A stretch of DNA of 64,000 bases, taken from Banduia mediterranea (GTDB taxonomy: Bacteria > Pseudomonadota > Gammaproteobacteria > Nevskiales > Nevskiaceae). The stretch lies in assembly GCF_031846245.1 (NCBI RefSeq), contig NZ_JAVRIC010000012.1, positions 44,924-108,923 on the forward strand. Direction: 5' to 3'. Both the position numbers and the translations under genes were made by a program. This document shows positions 33,919 through 43,117 of this stretch, one piece after another. Numbering within the stretch: the first letter of the stretch is position 1; the number at the start of each line of letters is the position of its first letter. Under the pieces are notes generated by a model, which worked only from the letters and a program-made list of their open reading frames with translations, was not told the origin of the DNA and searched no databases.

Positions 33919-36474
33919 ATGATCCGATGCACAGACAGGCTCGGTCCAAGCATTGCGCAAGCATGCCGGGCAAGTCTGCTGATTGCGGCCTTGCTGTTGG
34001 GGGTGGCGTCGAACGCCTTCGCCGATCAGTACCGCAGCAACGTGCGCGAACTGTCGAAGCCCCCGCCGGAAATAGGGCAACAGGACCCGGCGGCGCTGTT
34101 GAAAAAGATCCGGGAGCCGTACCCACGCGCCCTGCTGCTGCGCGAACTGGCGGCGCGCGAGGCGGCGGCGGGGCGCTACAGGCAGGCGGCGGACTATCTC
34201 GATCAAGCCCTGGCGACGGGCGCGCTGTCGGGCGTAGCCGAACAGGCGATGCGTGAGGATCTCGCCGGGCTGCGCAGCGCCAGCGGCGACCCTGACGCCG
34301 TGATCGGCAGCCTGGAGCCGATGCGGCGATCCGGTCGAACGATGTCGCCCGCGCAGCGCGCCGCCCTTGGCGCCGCCTATGCGCGCAAGCGGCGCTACAC
34401 CGAAGCCTTGCCCATGCTGCGCTCGGCGGTGGAGGCGGCTGGCGCTGCCGTGGACCTGTCCTGGCTGCGCGCCCTGCAGGCGGTCCATGCCGGGCTGGGC
34501 GATGACGCCGCGGCGGCCGATCTCGCATTGCGGGTGCTGCGTCGCGCTCCGCAACAGGACCAGTCCTGGCTCGATGCGGCAGCCTGGCAGCTCAAGGCAA
34601 AGCGCGATACGCGCGCCCAGGCTCTGCTGGAACTGGCGGCGCGGCAGGGCATGCTCAGCGAACCGGAACAGCGCATGCAGTTGCTGCGCCTGACGGCCCG
34701 CATCGGGGCACCGTTTCAGGCAGCTTCATTGCTGCGTCGTTGGATCGAAGACGGCACCGTGCCATCGTCCGCTGAGCGGCGGCATCTGCTGGCCCAGCTC
34801 TGGCTCGCCGCGCGCGAAGCGCGGCTCGCGAGCACTGCGATCGAGGCCTCCTTGCAGGATCGAACCGATCCGCAACTGCTGGTGCAGCTGGCACAGATCC
34901 ACATGGATCAGGAGCGCTACGCCGAGGCCGAGCGGGCTTTTGAACGCGCCATCGCCGCCGGTGACGATGGCGCCGACGTGCATTTCTCGCTGGCGATGGC
35001 GCGCTATCAGCAGGCCGATATAGACGGTGCGTTGGCCGCACTGAGCAGTGGTCCGCGCGGCAACGCCGCGCAGCAGAAACTGTCGAGGTCGTGGAGCGAC
35101 TATCTGCAGTCAGGTCGTGCGCGTGAGCAGGCGATGCGCGCCGCCGTGGAACGACAGGCCCAGCAACGGGGTGCGCCCGACGATCTGCAGGCACGTCTCG
35201 GCGGAGGCTTCGAGGAACGACGCCTTGATGTGACGCCGAGCGCCGCAGGCACGTCCGGCGATGGGCTGACGCCGGTCGGCGCCGAAGCCGGGGGTAACGC
35301 TGATGGCACGATCCCGCCCTGGACCGGAAAAACGGTGTCGGCCAGCGAGCGCGCGCCCGAGTTCACGATCGACGCCGCGAACCAGGCGCGTTATGCCGAC
35401 AAGCTGGCGCCGGGCTATCGCGCGATGTTCGAGGCCTACCCCGATTTTGCGATGCCGGTTCATGCCAGCCAGCGCAGCGTCGTGTATCCGAAGGCTATCG
35501 ACATTGCCAGCGCCGACAACCTGGAACGCGCGAAGCTCGTGGGTGCGGATACCTTGACCGGCGCGCGCCTGGGCTTTCCGTTCATCCATCCACAAACGGG
35601 CGTTGAGGTGATGTGGAATCACCGCCTGCGTTGGCGCGGCAATTCCATGGAGCGGCGCACCACCCAGGTGGTGGTGCAGGCGAACGGCGCCACCAGTAGC
35701 CGCCTCAAGCAGCACGAGCGCCTGCTGGCTCGATACGCCAATCTGGACGCGCCCTCGGATCTGCAGCAGGACAATGTGCTGCTGTACTACCTCACTTGGT
35801 TTACCGGCAGCGGTGACGACTTTCTGGCTTTGGTGCACGAAACCGCCAATGCGGAGCGGTCGCCGCGCGCCATCTGGGTGCAGCCGCCTGGTGTGCCGCG
35901 CCTGTTCCGCTTGCCGCCGGTTGGCTATGACCAGGTGTTTCCGGGCTCAGAAGGCCTCTACTTCGTCGATATGCTCGACATGTACAACGGCCCGTTCGAC
36001 CGCTATGTGTGGAAGCTGGCCGGCAAGCGTGAGCTCTACATCCCGTATAACAACCGCAAGTTGGCGGAGGGCGTGTACGCGGCCAAGACCTTGCTCAAGC
36101 CGGGGCATCTTCCGTCGCAAGTCCTGCGCTATGAGCTGCATCGCGTCTGGGTGGTCGAAGCCACGTCACGGGAGGGCACCCGGCACAGCTTCGGGCGCCG
36201 TGTGTTCTATGTCGACGAGGACAGCTGGAACGTGGTGTTGGTCGAGAATTACGACAGCGAGGGACGGTTGTGGCGTTTCCAGGAGGGACACCTGAACTAT
36301 CATCCCGGGATTCGCGCGGCGGACTGTGCGCCGGTGGTGACCTACGACCTCAAGGACGGGCGCTATTTCGTCAACCGGCTACGAGTCGACGATCCCGAAG
36401 CGCAATTCGACGTACCCGGTATCGGTACCAGAGACTTTCTGCCCTCGGCCGTGCGAGGCCGCTATGTTCATTGA
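33919..36474 (+). CDS. TPR protein fused to DUF1329 (operon-terminal)
   Basis: An 851-aa periplasmic protein from the ATG at 33919, which opens a signal peptide ending ASNAFA. Residues about 50-420 are Ala/Leu/Arg-rich helical repeats of TPR type, as in the TPR protein that closes DUF3450-ExbB-ExbD-TonB operons. From about 450 to the end the protein is a full DUF1329 domain. LTPVGAEAGGNADGTIPPW aligns with LTPIGAEKAGNKDGTIPEW of the separate DUF1329 protein at 38548, as do ELHRVWVVEAT, RVFYVDEDSWN and RFQEGHL. DUF1329 is related to LolA/LolB-like hydrophobe carriers. There is no internal start or signal peptide at the junction (near 35260), so this is a true fusion. Confidence 0.88.
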   Translation: MIRCTDRLGPSIAQACRASLLIAALLLGVASNAFADQYRSNVRELSKPPPEIGQQDPAALLKKIREPYPRALLLRELAAREAAAGRYRQAADYLDQALATGALSGVAEQAMREDLAGLRSASGDPDAVIGSLEPMRRSGRTMSPAQRAALGAAYARKRRYTEALPMLRSAVEAAGAAVDLSWLRALQAVHAGLGDDAAAADLALRVLRRAPQQDQSWLDAAAWQLKAKRDTRAQALLELAARQGMLSEPEQRMQLLRLTARIGAPFQAASLLRRWIEDGTVPSSAERRHLLAQLWLAAREARLASTAIEASLQDRTDPQLLVQLAQIHMDQERYAEAERAFERAIAAGDDGADVHFSLAMARYQQADIDGALAALSSGPRGNAAQQKLSRSWSDYLQSGRAREQAMRAAVERQAQQRGAPDDLQARLGGGFEERRLDVTPSAAGTSGDGLTPVGAEAGGNADGTIPPWTGKTVSASERAPEFTIDAANQARYADKLAPGYRAMFEAYPDFAMPVHASQRSVVYPKAIDIASADNLERAKLVGADTLTGARLGFPFIHPQTGVEVMWNHRLRWRGNSMERRTTQVVVQANGATSSRLKQHERLLARYANLDAPSDLQQDNVLLYYLTWFTGSGDDFLALVHETANAERSPRAIWVQPPGVPRLFRLPPVGYDQVFPGSEGLYFVDMLDMYNGPFDRYVWKLAGKRELYIPYNNRKLAEGVYAAKTLLKPGHLPSQVLRYELHRVWVVEATSREGTRHSFGRRVFYVDEDSWNVVLVENYDSEGRLWRFQEGHLNYHPGIRAADCAPVVTYDLKDGRYFVNRLRVDDPEAQFDVPGIGTRDFLPSAVRGRYVH

Positions 36475-36487
36475 GTCTCGATTGCGA

Positions 36488-36550
36488 GCGTTTCGTAAGT
36501 GGCGTCCAACATTTTGTAAAATGAACGCTAAAGTTAGTCTCCACGAAACG
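36488..36550. repeat. Overlapping inverted repeats between convergent genes
   Basis: AGCGTT (36488-36493) pairs with AACGCT (36524-36529), enclosing CATTTTGTAAAATG (36510-36523). The overlapping CGTTTCGT (36489-36496) pairs instead with ACGAAACG (36543-36550). The two foldings are mutually exclusive. They lie in the 81-bp gap between two 3' ends, so a termination or mRNA-end role is plausible. Confidence 0.6.
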
Positions 36551-36555
36551 ATGCT

Positions 36556-36999
36556 TCAACCGAGATAGGTGGTCAACACACGCGAAAGGTCCGGAAAGAT
36601 CGTCTGCATGTCCGACTCCACGCCCTTGCGCAGCTTGTTGTAGAGCGCCTGCAGCGACTTGTGATCGGCGCGGGCGACGCGCGCATCGGCGACGCCGAGC
36701 ATCGCCGGGATCGCGCGTTCGGAATGCTTCTGCAGATAGACGCTAAAATCGCCGGCGCTACTCTGGCTGAACTCCTGATACAGTGGATCGAGCGCCACCG
36801 CGAATTCCGGAATCAGCTTGCGCATGGCGTTGCGCAGGAAATTCGGCTTCGCGGAATTGGCGGTCGAAAGCGCCGCCTTGTACGCCAAGCCTTTGAGGCC
36901 GGATCGCTTCGAGACGAAACGCTCGACCAGTTGAGTGCAATCGTTGATGAGTTCTTCGCGGTGATGGTCCGCGAGCAGCAGATCCGGCAGGCTCGCCAT
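36556..36999 (-). CDS. Hypothetical protein beside an ABC1 kinase
   Basis: A 147-aa predicted soluble, mostly helical protein with no signal peptide. I cannot assign a function. Conserved-looking features are the N-terminal LLLADHHREELINDCTQLVE helix, a basic centre (SKRSGLKGLAYKAAL) and a C-terminal YNKLRKGVESDMQTIFPDL segment. It is divergent from the AarF/UbiB-type kinase gene with only about 33-65 bp between starts, so shared regulation is likely. Confidence 0.75.
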   Translation of the reverse strand: MASLPDLLLADHHREELINDCTQLVERFVSKRSGLKGLAYKAALSTANSAKPNFLRNAMRKLIPEFAVALDPLYQEFSQSSAGDFSVYLQKHSERAIPAMLGVADARVARADHKSLQALYNKLRKGVESDMQTIFPDLSRVLTTYLG

Positions 37000-37031
37000 T
37001 GGCCCTCCAGCAGGGGATTTGACGGACGTCT

Positions 37032-38411
37032 ATGGACGGAGATGAAAAGCGCCTCAAGCCTAGCATGACGAAGCTCACAACCCGCCCCTTCGAGCGCAAT
37101 TTGCGCATGGCGCGTCTGGGTTTCGGCACCGGTGCGAAGATCGCTGCGCACTCGTTCTCGAACCTGTTTCGCGATGCCGGTGGGCGCGCGGATGCCGATC
37201 GCGTGTTCTACGCGCGCGAGGCGCAGGTAATGGCCGACGAACTCGGCCAGCTCAAGGGCAGCATCATGAAGGCTGGGCAGATGCTGTCGCTGTACGGGCA
37301 GTATTTCCTGCCACCCGAAGCCGTGGATGTTCTGTCCAGCCTGCAGGACGACACCCCGGCTGTCGCCTGGCCAGTGGTGGCGCCCGTACTGGAGCGTGGC
37401 CTCGGCAAGCAGCGCCTCGCAGAGCTTGAGGTCGACGAGCGTCCCTTGGCCGCCGCTTCACTGGGGCAGGCACATCGAGCCCGGCGCCGCTCGGATGGTG
37501 CCGAACTGGTGTTGAAGATTCAGTACCCCGGTGTGGGCGATGCGATCGAAAGCGACGTCAACACCTTGTCGCGTGTGATCGGCATGACACGCTTGGCGCC
37601 GCGTGGCCTCGATCTCAACTCGATCTTTGCCGAAGTGCGCGAGATGCTGCATCGCGAGGTCGACTACGTTGCCGAACGGCGTTTCACCGAGGATTTCGCT
37701 GAACGGCTGGCCGATGACGAGCGCTACGTCGTGCCCAGGATCTACCGCGAGTTCTGCAGCGATCAGGTGCTGGCCACCAGTTTCGAGCCCGGCGAGGGAG
37801 CTCGCGCCAAGGCCGTGCAGTCGCTGCCGCAGTCGGTGCGAAACGAGCTGGCCCTGAATTTCCTGGATCTGTTCCTGATCGAATTCTTCGACTGGGGCAT
37901 GGTCCAGACCGACCCCCATTTCGGCAATTACCGGATCCGCCAGGAAGCCGGACACCCACGCATCGTATTGCTGGATTTCGGTGCCACGCGCATCTTCGGG
38001 CGCGGCTTTGTCGACGGCTATCGCAGTATCGTCGCCGGAGCGCTGGCGCGTGATGCGGCACGTGTCATCGATGGCGCCAGGGCGATCGGCCTGATGGACG
38101 ATGCGTTTCCGCAGAACGTGGTATCCGCCTTCGTCGACTTGTGCGAGCTGATCATGGAGCCGTTCCGGGAGCCCCATGACGCTGGCGATGGCCAGCAATG
38201 GTTCAATGCCCAGGGAGCTTATCGTTGGGCCGAGAGTGATCTGCTCAAGCGCGTTACCACCCGCGCCAGTCGCAACGCCCTGTCGCGGTACTTCAGAGTG
38301 CCGCCACGTGAAATCGTGTTCCTGCACCGCCGCCTGGCGGGTGCTTTCATCATGGCGGCCACGCTCGGCGCCGAAGTGTCGGCGCGTGAACGATTGCTGG
38401 CGCGGCTCTGA
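37032..38411 (+). CDS. ABC1/AarF/UbiB-family atypical kinase
   Basis: Protein-kinase-like fold ATPase, 459 aa. The family QTDPHFGNYRI stretch with metal-binding residues, LKIQYPGVGDAIESD with the KxGQ-related nucleotide region (KGSIMKAGQMLSLYG), and LLDFGATRIF (DFG) are all present. UbiB/COQ8 members support ubiquinone synthesis or lipid extraction. This one lacks the two C-terminal TM helices of E. coli UbiB and is not near ubi genes, so it is a paralog of unknown role. ATG 37065 (MTKLTTRPFERN) is an alternative start and would leave more room for a divergent promoter. Confidence 0.88.
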   Translation: MDGDEKRLKPSMTKLTTRPFERNLRMARLGFGTGAKIAAHSFSNLFRDAGGRADADRVFYAREAQVMADELGQLKGSIMKAGQMLSLYGQYFLPPEAVDVLSSLQDDTPAVAWPVVAPVLERGLGKQRLAELEVDERPLAAASLGQAHRARRRSDGAELVLKIQYPGVGDAIESDVNTLSRVIGMTRLAPRGLDLNSIFAEVREMLHREVDYVAERRFTEDFAERLADDERYVVPRIYREFCSDQVLATSFEPGEGARAKAVQSLPQSVRNELALNFLDLFLIEFFDWGMVQTDPHFGNYRIRQEAGHPRIVLLDFGATRIFGRGFVDGYRSIVAGALARDAARVIDGARAIGLMDDAFPQNVVSAFVDLCELIMEPFREPHDAGDGQQWFNAQGAYRWAESDLLKRVTTRASRNALSRYFRVPPREIVFLHRRLAGAFIMAATLGAEVSARERLLARL

Positions 38412-38547
38412 ACCGCCGGCCTCGCCTGAATCCCTGCTGAATCAAGTGCGTAGGCAATTTCTTACTTCAAGTTGGCGCCACCTGCACGGGTCCGATAGGA
38501 TCGCCCGATCCTGAATTTCAACTGCTCAGAAACCCGAAGGAGGGTTT

Positions 38548-39903
38548 ATGAAGACCACACTCATTGCAGGTTTCCTTGGATTCGCTGCGATTCTGTTTGC
38601 TGCGGAGCCGGCCCTGGCGGCCGTGTCGGCGCAGGAAGCGGCACGCCTAGGCAAGGACCTGACGCCGATCGGGGCCGAGAAGGCCGGCAACAAGGACGGC
38701 ACGATTCCAGAATGGACGCCGGGCGAGCAGGACGGCGACCTCAGTGGCGAGTATCCACATAACGACGATATCGACGGTGAGAAGCCGACGTTCACGATCA
38801 CCAAGGCCAATATGGCCAAGTACGCCGATAAGCTCACCGAGGGACACAAGGAGCTGTTGGGGCGCTATGACGACTACAAGATGAACGTGTATCCGTCCTA
38901 CCGTTTCGTCGCCTTCCCCGATGAGATCTACGAAGCGACTCAGAAGAATGCGACGACTGCGGAGCTGGTTGCGCCGGACCGCCCGCAGGGCGCAACGCTC
39001 GGGTTCCCGTTCCCGATCCCGAAATCTGGCGCCGAACCGATCTGGAACCACAAGCTGAAATGGCGCGGCGAAGGCGTGCGTCGTTACAACAATCAGATGA
39101 TCGTGCGCCCGAACCAGCCGATGCAGCTCACCAAGCTGATCGAGGATGTGCAGTTCGCCTACGCCAGCATCGAGAACCCGGTCGAACTCGAGGACGGTAC
39201 GCCGTACCTGTATTACCTATCCGAAACGGTCGCGCCGCCTCGACTGGCCGGCCAGTACATTCTGGTGCACGACAAGACCGGTACCGGCAACGAGGGACGG
39301 TCGGCCTGGCTCTACAATCCCGGTTTCCGCCGCATTCGCCGCGCGCCGGCGGTGTGTTGCGACAATCCGTACGAGGGCACCGAGGGTTATCAATTCTACG
39401 ATCAGGTCGATATGTTCAACGGCATCCTCGACTACTACGACTGGAAGTTGCTCGGCAAGAAGGAGATGTACATTCCTTATAACGACAACAAGGTTGCCAG
39501 CGACAAGGTCACCTACAAGGACATCGCGACGCCGAATCACGTCAATCAGGATCTGCCGCGCTATGAGTTGCATCGCGTCTGGGTGGTGGAAGCCAACAAC
39601 AAGCCCGGCCTTCGCCACAAGATCAAGAAGCGGGTGTTCTATATCGACGAGGACAGCTGGAATATCGTCGCCGTGGATAACTACGATCAGCGCGACGAAC
39701 TGTGGCAGTTTCAGGAGGGACATCTGACGGTCGCTTCGAATGTACAGTCGGCCGGCACGGTGCCGGAGGTGATCTACCACTTCGACTCGGGTGTGTACTT
39801 CGTGACGGCGGCCTTCAACGAGGACGAGCCCTACAACTTCGACGTCGATTTCAGCAAGAATCACTTCAGCGCGTCTTCGGTGCAGAAGAATTCGTCGAAA
39901 TAA
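38548..39903 (+). CDS. DUF1329 outer-membrane lipid-carrier-like protein
   Basis: A 451-aa secreted protein (signal peptide MKTTLIAGFLGFAAILF..., cut near EPALA) with DUF1329 covering most of the length. An excellent GGAGG ribosome site precedes the ATG. It is a paralog of the C-terminal half of the TPR fusion at 33919: both share GAE..GN.DGTIP.W, YVLDKLT-like Y(A)DKL, IPYN, YELHRVWVVEA, RVFY.DEDSWN and FQEGHL. DUF1329 proteins are encoded near MMPL/RND exporters and DUF1302 proteins in many proteobacteria and are predicted to carry hydrophobic substrates. It stands alone and is followed by a terminator. Confidence 0.9.
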   Translation: MKTTLIAGFLGFAAILFAAEPALAAVSAQEAARLGKDLTPIGAEKAGNKDGTIPEWTPGEQDGDLSGEYPHNDDIDGEKPTFTITKANMAKYADKLTEGHKELLGRYDDYKMNVYPSYRFVAFPDEIYEATQKNATTAELVAPDRPQGATLGFPFPIPKSGAEPIWNHKLKWRGEGVRRYNNQMIVRPNQPMQLTKLIEDVQFAYASIENPVELEDGTPYLYYLSETVAPPRLAGQYILVHDKTGTGNEGRSAWLYNPGFRRIRRAPAVCCDNPYEGTEGYQFYDQVDMFNGILDYYDWKLLGKKEMYIPYNDNKVASDKVTYKDIATPNHVNQDLPRYELHRVWVVEANNKPGLRHKIKKRVFYIDEDSWNIVAVDNYDQRDELWQFQEGHLTVASNVQSAGTVPEVIYHFDSGVYFVTAAFNEDEPYNFDVDFSKNHFSASSVQKNSSK

Positions 39904-39920
39904 GCGCTGAGACGATCATC

Positions 39921-39951
39921 GGTCGCCGGCAGATTCCACCGGCGGCCTTTT
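39921..39951 (+). terminator. Rho-independent terminator after DUF1329 gene
   Basis: GGTCGCCGG pairs with CCGGCGGCC (one G-T) around a 9-nt loop, followed by TTTT. Confidence 0.85.
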
Positions 39952-40041
39952 CCTTGCATGAGAGCTGGCACAATCGGTTGAGGGGCAGCCGGGCAGCGGC
40001 ACTCACTTGGCGAACGGGTACAAAATGGGGAACGACCTTCA

Positions 40042-40533
40042 ATGCTGAATTTCGATGAAACCTTGCAGCTCGGCGGTAATCAGGAGCGCTTTTTTCGCAT
40101 GCTTCAGGACAAGTCCTTCTTCGAGCGCAAATACAAGGACATGCGCCTGCAGACCGCCGAAGTGCTGGAGCACGAGGGGGTCGGCGAGGTGATCAAGGTG
40201 ACTGTTCGCTACTCGGCTCCCTTGGGGGAGGCCTTGCCGCCGATTGCGCAAAAGTTCGTGGGCGACGAGATCGTCATCACCCAGCATGAACAATGGGATT
40301 TTTCCACGGGAAAGGCCAGCATTCGGCAGGAGGTCCGCAATGCGCCGGCCAAGATCGGTTCGGACATCGAATTCGGCGAGGCGGCCGACGGCGTTCAGGT
40401 GGAGATGCATTGGCATGTCAATGTGAGCGTCCCCATGATCGGCGCCAAGCTGGAAAAGATGATCGGTGATACTTTGCGCATGATGATGAAGGCGGAGTTC
40501 CGCTCATCGCGCAAGCTGCTCGCGGAATACTGA
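40042..40533 (+). CDS. DUF2505 family protein
   Basis: A 163-aa protein with a START/polyketide-cyclase-like pattern. The segments ERKYKDMRLQTAEVLEHEG, a central KVTVRYSAPL strand and the long C-terminal helix GAKLEKMIGDTLRMMMKAE fit DUF2505. There is no signal peptide. The family may bind a hydrophobic ligand, but this is inference. It is three bases upstream of the DUF2970 gene and probably co-transcribed. Confidence 0.82.
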   Translation: MLNFDETLQLGGNQERFFRMLQDKSFFERKYKDMRLQTAEVLEHEGVGEVIKVTVRYSAPLGEALPPIAQKFVGDEIVITQHEQWDFSTGKASIRQEVRNAPAKIGSDIEFGEAADGVQVEMHWHVNVSVPMIGAKLEKMIGDTLRMMMKAEFRSSRKLLAEY

Positions 40534-40536
40534 GCC

Positions 40537-40761
40537 GTGTTCACCCCGCGTTGCGCCGACAAGTCACCGGGTCCGTTCGATCAGTTGCTGAGCGTGCTTG
40601 CGGCGTTTTTTGGCGTCCAGAGCCGGCGCAATCGCGAACGCGATTTCAAGCATGGCAAGGCCATCAACTTCGTGATTCTCGGCGTGGTGATGACTATCGT
40701 GTTTGTGATCGTGCTGGCGCTGGTGGTCAAGCTCGTGTTGCGTAGTGCCGGAGTCAGCTGA
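40537..40761 (+). CDS. DUF2970 small membrane protein
   Basis: A 74-aa protein with a GTG start. An amphipathic N-terminus (LLSVLAAFFGVQS...RERDFKHG) leads into a single TM helix (about 45-68). The FGVQSRRNRERDF motif is characteristic of DUF2970. Function is unknown. It is convergent with metW. Confidence 0.85.
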   Translation: MFTPRCADKSPGPFDQLLSVLAAFFGVQSRRNRERDFKHGKAINFVILGVVMTIVFVIVLALVVKLVLRSAGVS

Positions 40762-40776
40762 GGGCGCGCGAGGACA

Positions 40777-41391
40777 TTACGCCGCGGCGGGTATGGCGCC
40801 CTTGAGCATGTACAGCGCGCTTTCGGCGAACAGGTTGGGGATGGTTCTCGAAAGCCAGCCCTGGCGCTGCGCCGGCCCGGTGAAATTGCGCCGCAATATC
40901 GACCAGGCCTGCTCCTGGCACAGGGCTTCGAAGTCGTTGACCGTGCACAGGTGGATGTTTTCAGTGGCGTACCAGCGGCTGGGCAGGGCCGGCGTCATCG
41001 GCATGCGTCCGCGTACGAGCTGGGTTCGTGCACGCCAGTGGCCGAAGTTGGGAAACGTCAGCACCCCGACCTGGCCGACCCTGAGGATTTCCTGGATGGC
41101 GAGATCGGGATGCTGCAGGGCCTGTAGCGCCTGCGACATGACCACGTAGTCGAACGATTGGTCTCCGAACTCCTCGAGGCCGGCGTCGATGTCGGCTTCG
41201 ATGACATTGACGCCATTTTCGATACAGCGAAGCACGTTGGCCGGGTCGATCTCCAGGCCGTAGCCCGAGACCTCGCGGCTCTGCATCAGGTGTGCAAGCA
41301 GCGCGCCGTCGCCGCAGCCGAGGTCGAGCACACGGGCGCCGGGCTCGATCCATTCGGCGATGATTCGCAGTTCAGGGCGCAGCGCGATCAT
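40777..41391 (-). CDS. metW: Methionine biosynthesis protein MetW
   Basis: Methyltransferase-fold protein of 204 aa that partners MetX in homoserine O-acylation. The SAM-type motif is [18 protein letters not shown], and [19 protein letters not shown] is the family signature. It overlaps metX by four bases and is last in the proC-yggT-metX-metW operon. Confidence 0.95.
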   Translation of the reverse strand: MIALRPELRIIAEWIEPGARVLDLGCGDGALLAHLMQSREVSGYGLEIDPANVLRCIENGVNVIEADIDAGLEEFGDQSFDYVVMSQALQALQHPDLAIQEILRVGQVGVLTFPNFGHWRARTQLVRGRMPMTPALPSRWYATENIHLCTVNDFEALCQEQAWSILRRNFTGPAQRQGWLSRTIPNLFAESALYMLKGAIPAAA

Positions 41392-42548
41392 GCGCCGACC
41401 TCAAGCGCCACACGGTTCAGGTAGGCGCGCAACAGCTGGTGATACTCCGGCAAGGGCATCAGGAAGTCGTCGTGCCCCAGTTGCGATTCGATCAGGGCAT
41501 AGCTGACGTTCTTGCCGGCCGCGACCAGGGCCTGCACGATTTCGCGCGAGCGCTCCGGCGAGAAGCGCCAGTCCGCCTCGAAGGCCAGGACGAAGAAGCG
41601 GGCGCTGGCATGCGACAGCGCGGCCACCAGATCATCACTGTAGTCGCGGGCTGGGTCGAAATAGTCCAGAGCCTTGGTCATCAGCAGGTAGGTGTTCGCA
41701 TCGAAGCGATCCACGAACTGCTGGCCCTGATAACGAAGATAGCTTTCAACCTCGAACTCGACTTCGTAGTTGAACTGCATGTGGCCACCGCGCAGCACCC
41801 GTCCGAATTTGGCGCGCATCGCCTCGTCGGAGAGGTAGGTGATGTGCCCGAGCATGCGCGCAAGCTTGAGCCCGCGCGAAGGCACCGTGCCGTGCTCGTA
41901 GAAATGGCCGTCGTGAAACTCCGGGTCTGACAGGATGGCCTGACGCGCGATTTCATTGAAGGCGATGTTCTGCGCCGAAAGCTTGGGCGCCGCAGCGATG
42001 ACGATGGCGTGCCGGATGCGCTCCGGCAGATCGATCGCCCACTGCATGATCTGCATGCCGCCCAGGCTGCCGCCAATGCCCGCCGCCCATTGCCGGATGC
42101 CCAGATGATCGGCCAGCAAGGCCTGGGAGCGCACCCAGTCGCGAACGGTGACGATGGGGAAGTCCGGACCCCAGTGCTTGCCGGAGTCCGGATTGATGGT
42201 TCCCGGCCCGGTGGAGCCGCGACAGCCGCCAAGGTTGTTGAGGCACACCACGAAGAAGCGATCGGTATCGATCGGCCGCCCCGGCCCGATGCAGTTGTCC
42301 CACCAGCCCGGCTTGCGGTCGCCGGCAGCATGGAAGCCGGCAGCATGATGGTCACCGGACAGTGCGTGGCAGATCAGAATGGCGTTGCTACGGTCGGCAT
42401 TGAGCCGGCCATAGGTTTCCACCATCAGCTCGTGCTGCGCCAGGGTGCGGCCACAGTCCAGCAACAGTGGCGCATCCAGCGTGATGCGCTGCGGTACGAC
42501 GATGCCGAGGCCGCCGAATTCCTCCGGAGCGGGGGACGAATCGTTCAC
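41388..42548 (-). CDS. metX: Homoserine O-acyltransferase MetX
   Basis: Alpha/beta-hydrolase acyltransferase of methionine synthesis, 386 aa. The nucleophile sits in [12 protein letters not shown] (S161), the acid in FEADWRFSP and the histidine in LGHDDFLM. It contains NLLGGC-like [12 protein letters not shown] and the [11 protein letters not shown] block. MetX enzymes split into acetyl- and succinyl-transferases, and MetW-linked proteobacterial enzymes are often succinyltransferases, so the acyl donor is uncertain. Its start is next to the yggT stop, so it has no promoter or riboswitch of its own. Confidence 0.94.
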   Translation of the reverse strand: MNDSSPAPEEFGGLGIVVPQRITLDAPLLLDCGRTLAQHELMVETYGRLNADRSNAILICHALSGDHHAAGFHAAGDRKPGWWDNCIGPGRPIDTDRFFVVCLNNLGGCRGSTGPGTINPDSGKHWGPDFPIVTVRDWVRSQALLADHLGIRQWAAGIGGSLGGMQIMQWAIDLPERIRHAIVIAAAPKLSAQNIAFNEIARQAILSDPEFHDGHFYEHGTVPSRGLKLARMLGHITYLSDEAMRAKFGRVLRGGHMQFNYEVEFEVESYLRYQGQQFVDRFDANTYLLMTKALDYFDPARDYSDDLVAALSHASARFFVLAFEADWRFSPERSREIVQALVAAGKNVSYALIESQLGHDDFLMPLPEYHQLLRAYLNRVALEVGA

Positions 42549-42549
42549 T

Positions 42550-43107
42550 TCAGCGCAGAATCCCCGGAACGCCGATCAGGCGGGCGAGCACTTGGAGCAG
42601 CAGGATGACCACCAGCGGAGACAGGTCGAGCCCGGAGATTGGTGGAATCACGCGGCGCACGGGGCGCAACAATGGCTCGTTGAGGCTCCACAGGATGCTG
42701 CCAGCAGGATTGTTGTAGCCCGGGCCGACCCAGGACAGCACGGCCTGGATCAGCAGCGAAAAGGTATAGATCTGCAAAGTCAGCCAGGCCATTTTCAGCA
42801 CGGCGAACCACAGTGCCTGGATCAGCGGCACGCCCAGGCCGAGGATCGCGAAGATCACGTAGATGTAGATCACCGTACAGACGTAGGTGACGAGAATTCC
42901 CGCTATGTCGATATTGCGGTAGCGCGGCAGTACGCGCCCCGGCAGATCGACCAGTGGCTGCGTGACCTTCCAGATCACCTGGCATACCGGGTTGTAGAAG
43001 TCCGCACGCACCAGCTGCAGCAGAATCCTCAGGATCATCACCATCAGGTACAGCTGCAGCAGCGTGTTGACCAAAAAATAAAACGCGTTGTTCACATTCG
43101 CGGACAT
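42550..43107 (-). CDS. yggT: YggT family membrane protein
   Basis: A 185-aa integral membrane protein with two YggT repeats, each with two TM helices (about 8-28, 55-85, 95-120, 155-180). The repeats include [17 protein letters not shown] and [17 protein letters not shown], the Y/F-NP motif being diagnostic. It is linked to osmotic or ion homeostasis and cell shape, with role unproven. The start at 43107 was chosen because a longer reading overlaps proC entirely. It sits between proC and metX as in Pseudomonas. Confidence 0.92.
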   Translation of the reverse strand: MSANVNNAFYFLVNTLLQLYLMVMILRILLQLVRADFYNPVCQVIWKVTQPLVDLPGRVLPRYRNIDIAGILVTYVCTVIYIYVIFAILGLGVPLIQALWFAVLKMAWLTLQIYTFSLLIQAVLSWVGPGYNNPAGSILWSLNEPLLRPVRRVIPPISGLDLSPLVVILLLQVLARLIGVPGILR

Positions 43108-43117
43108 GACATTCCTT

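Noticed and set aside
42549..42560. SAM riboswitch for metX
   Set aside because: metX follows yggT with essentially no gap, so there is no room for a leader.
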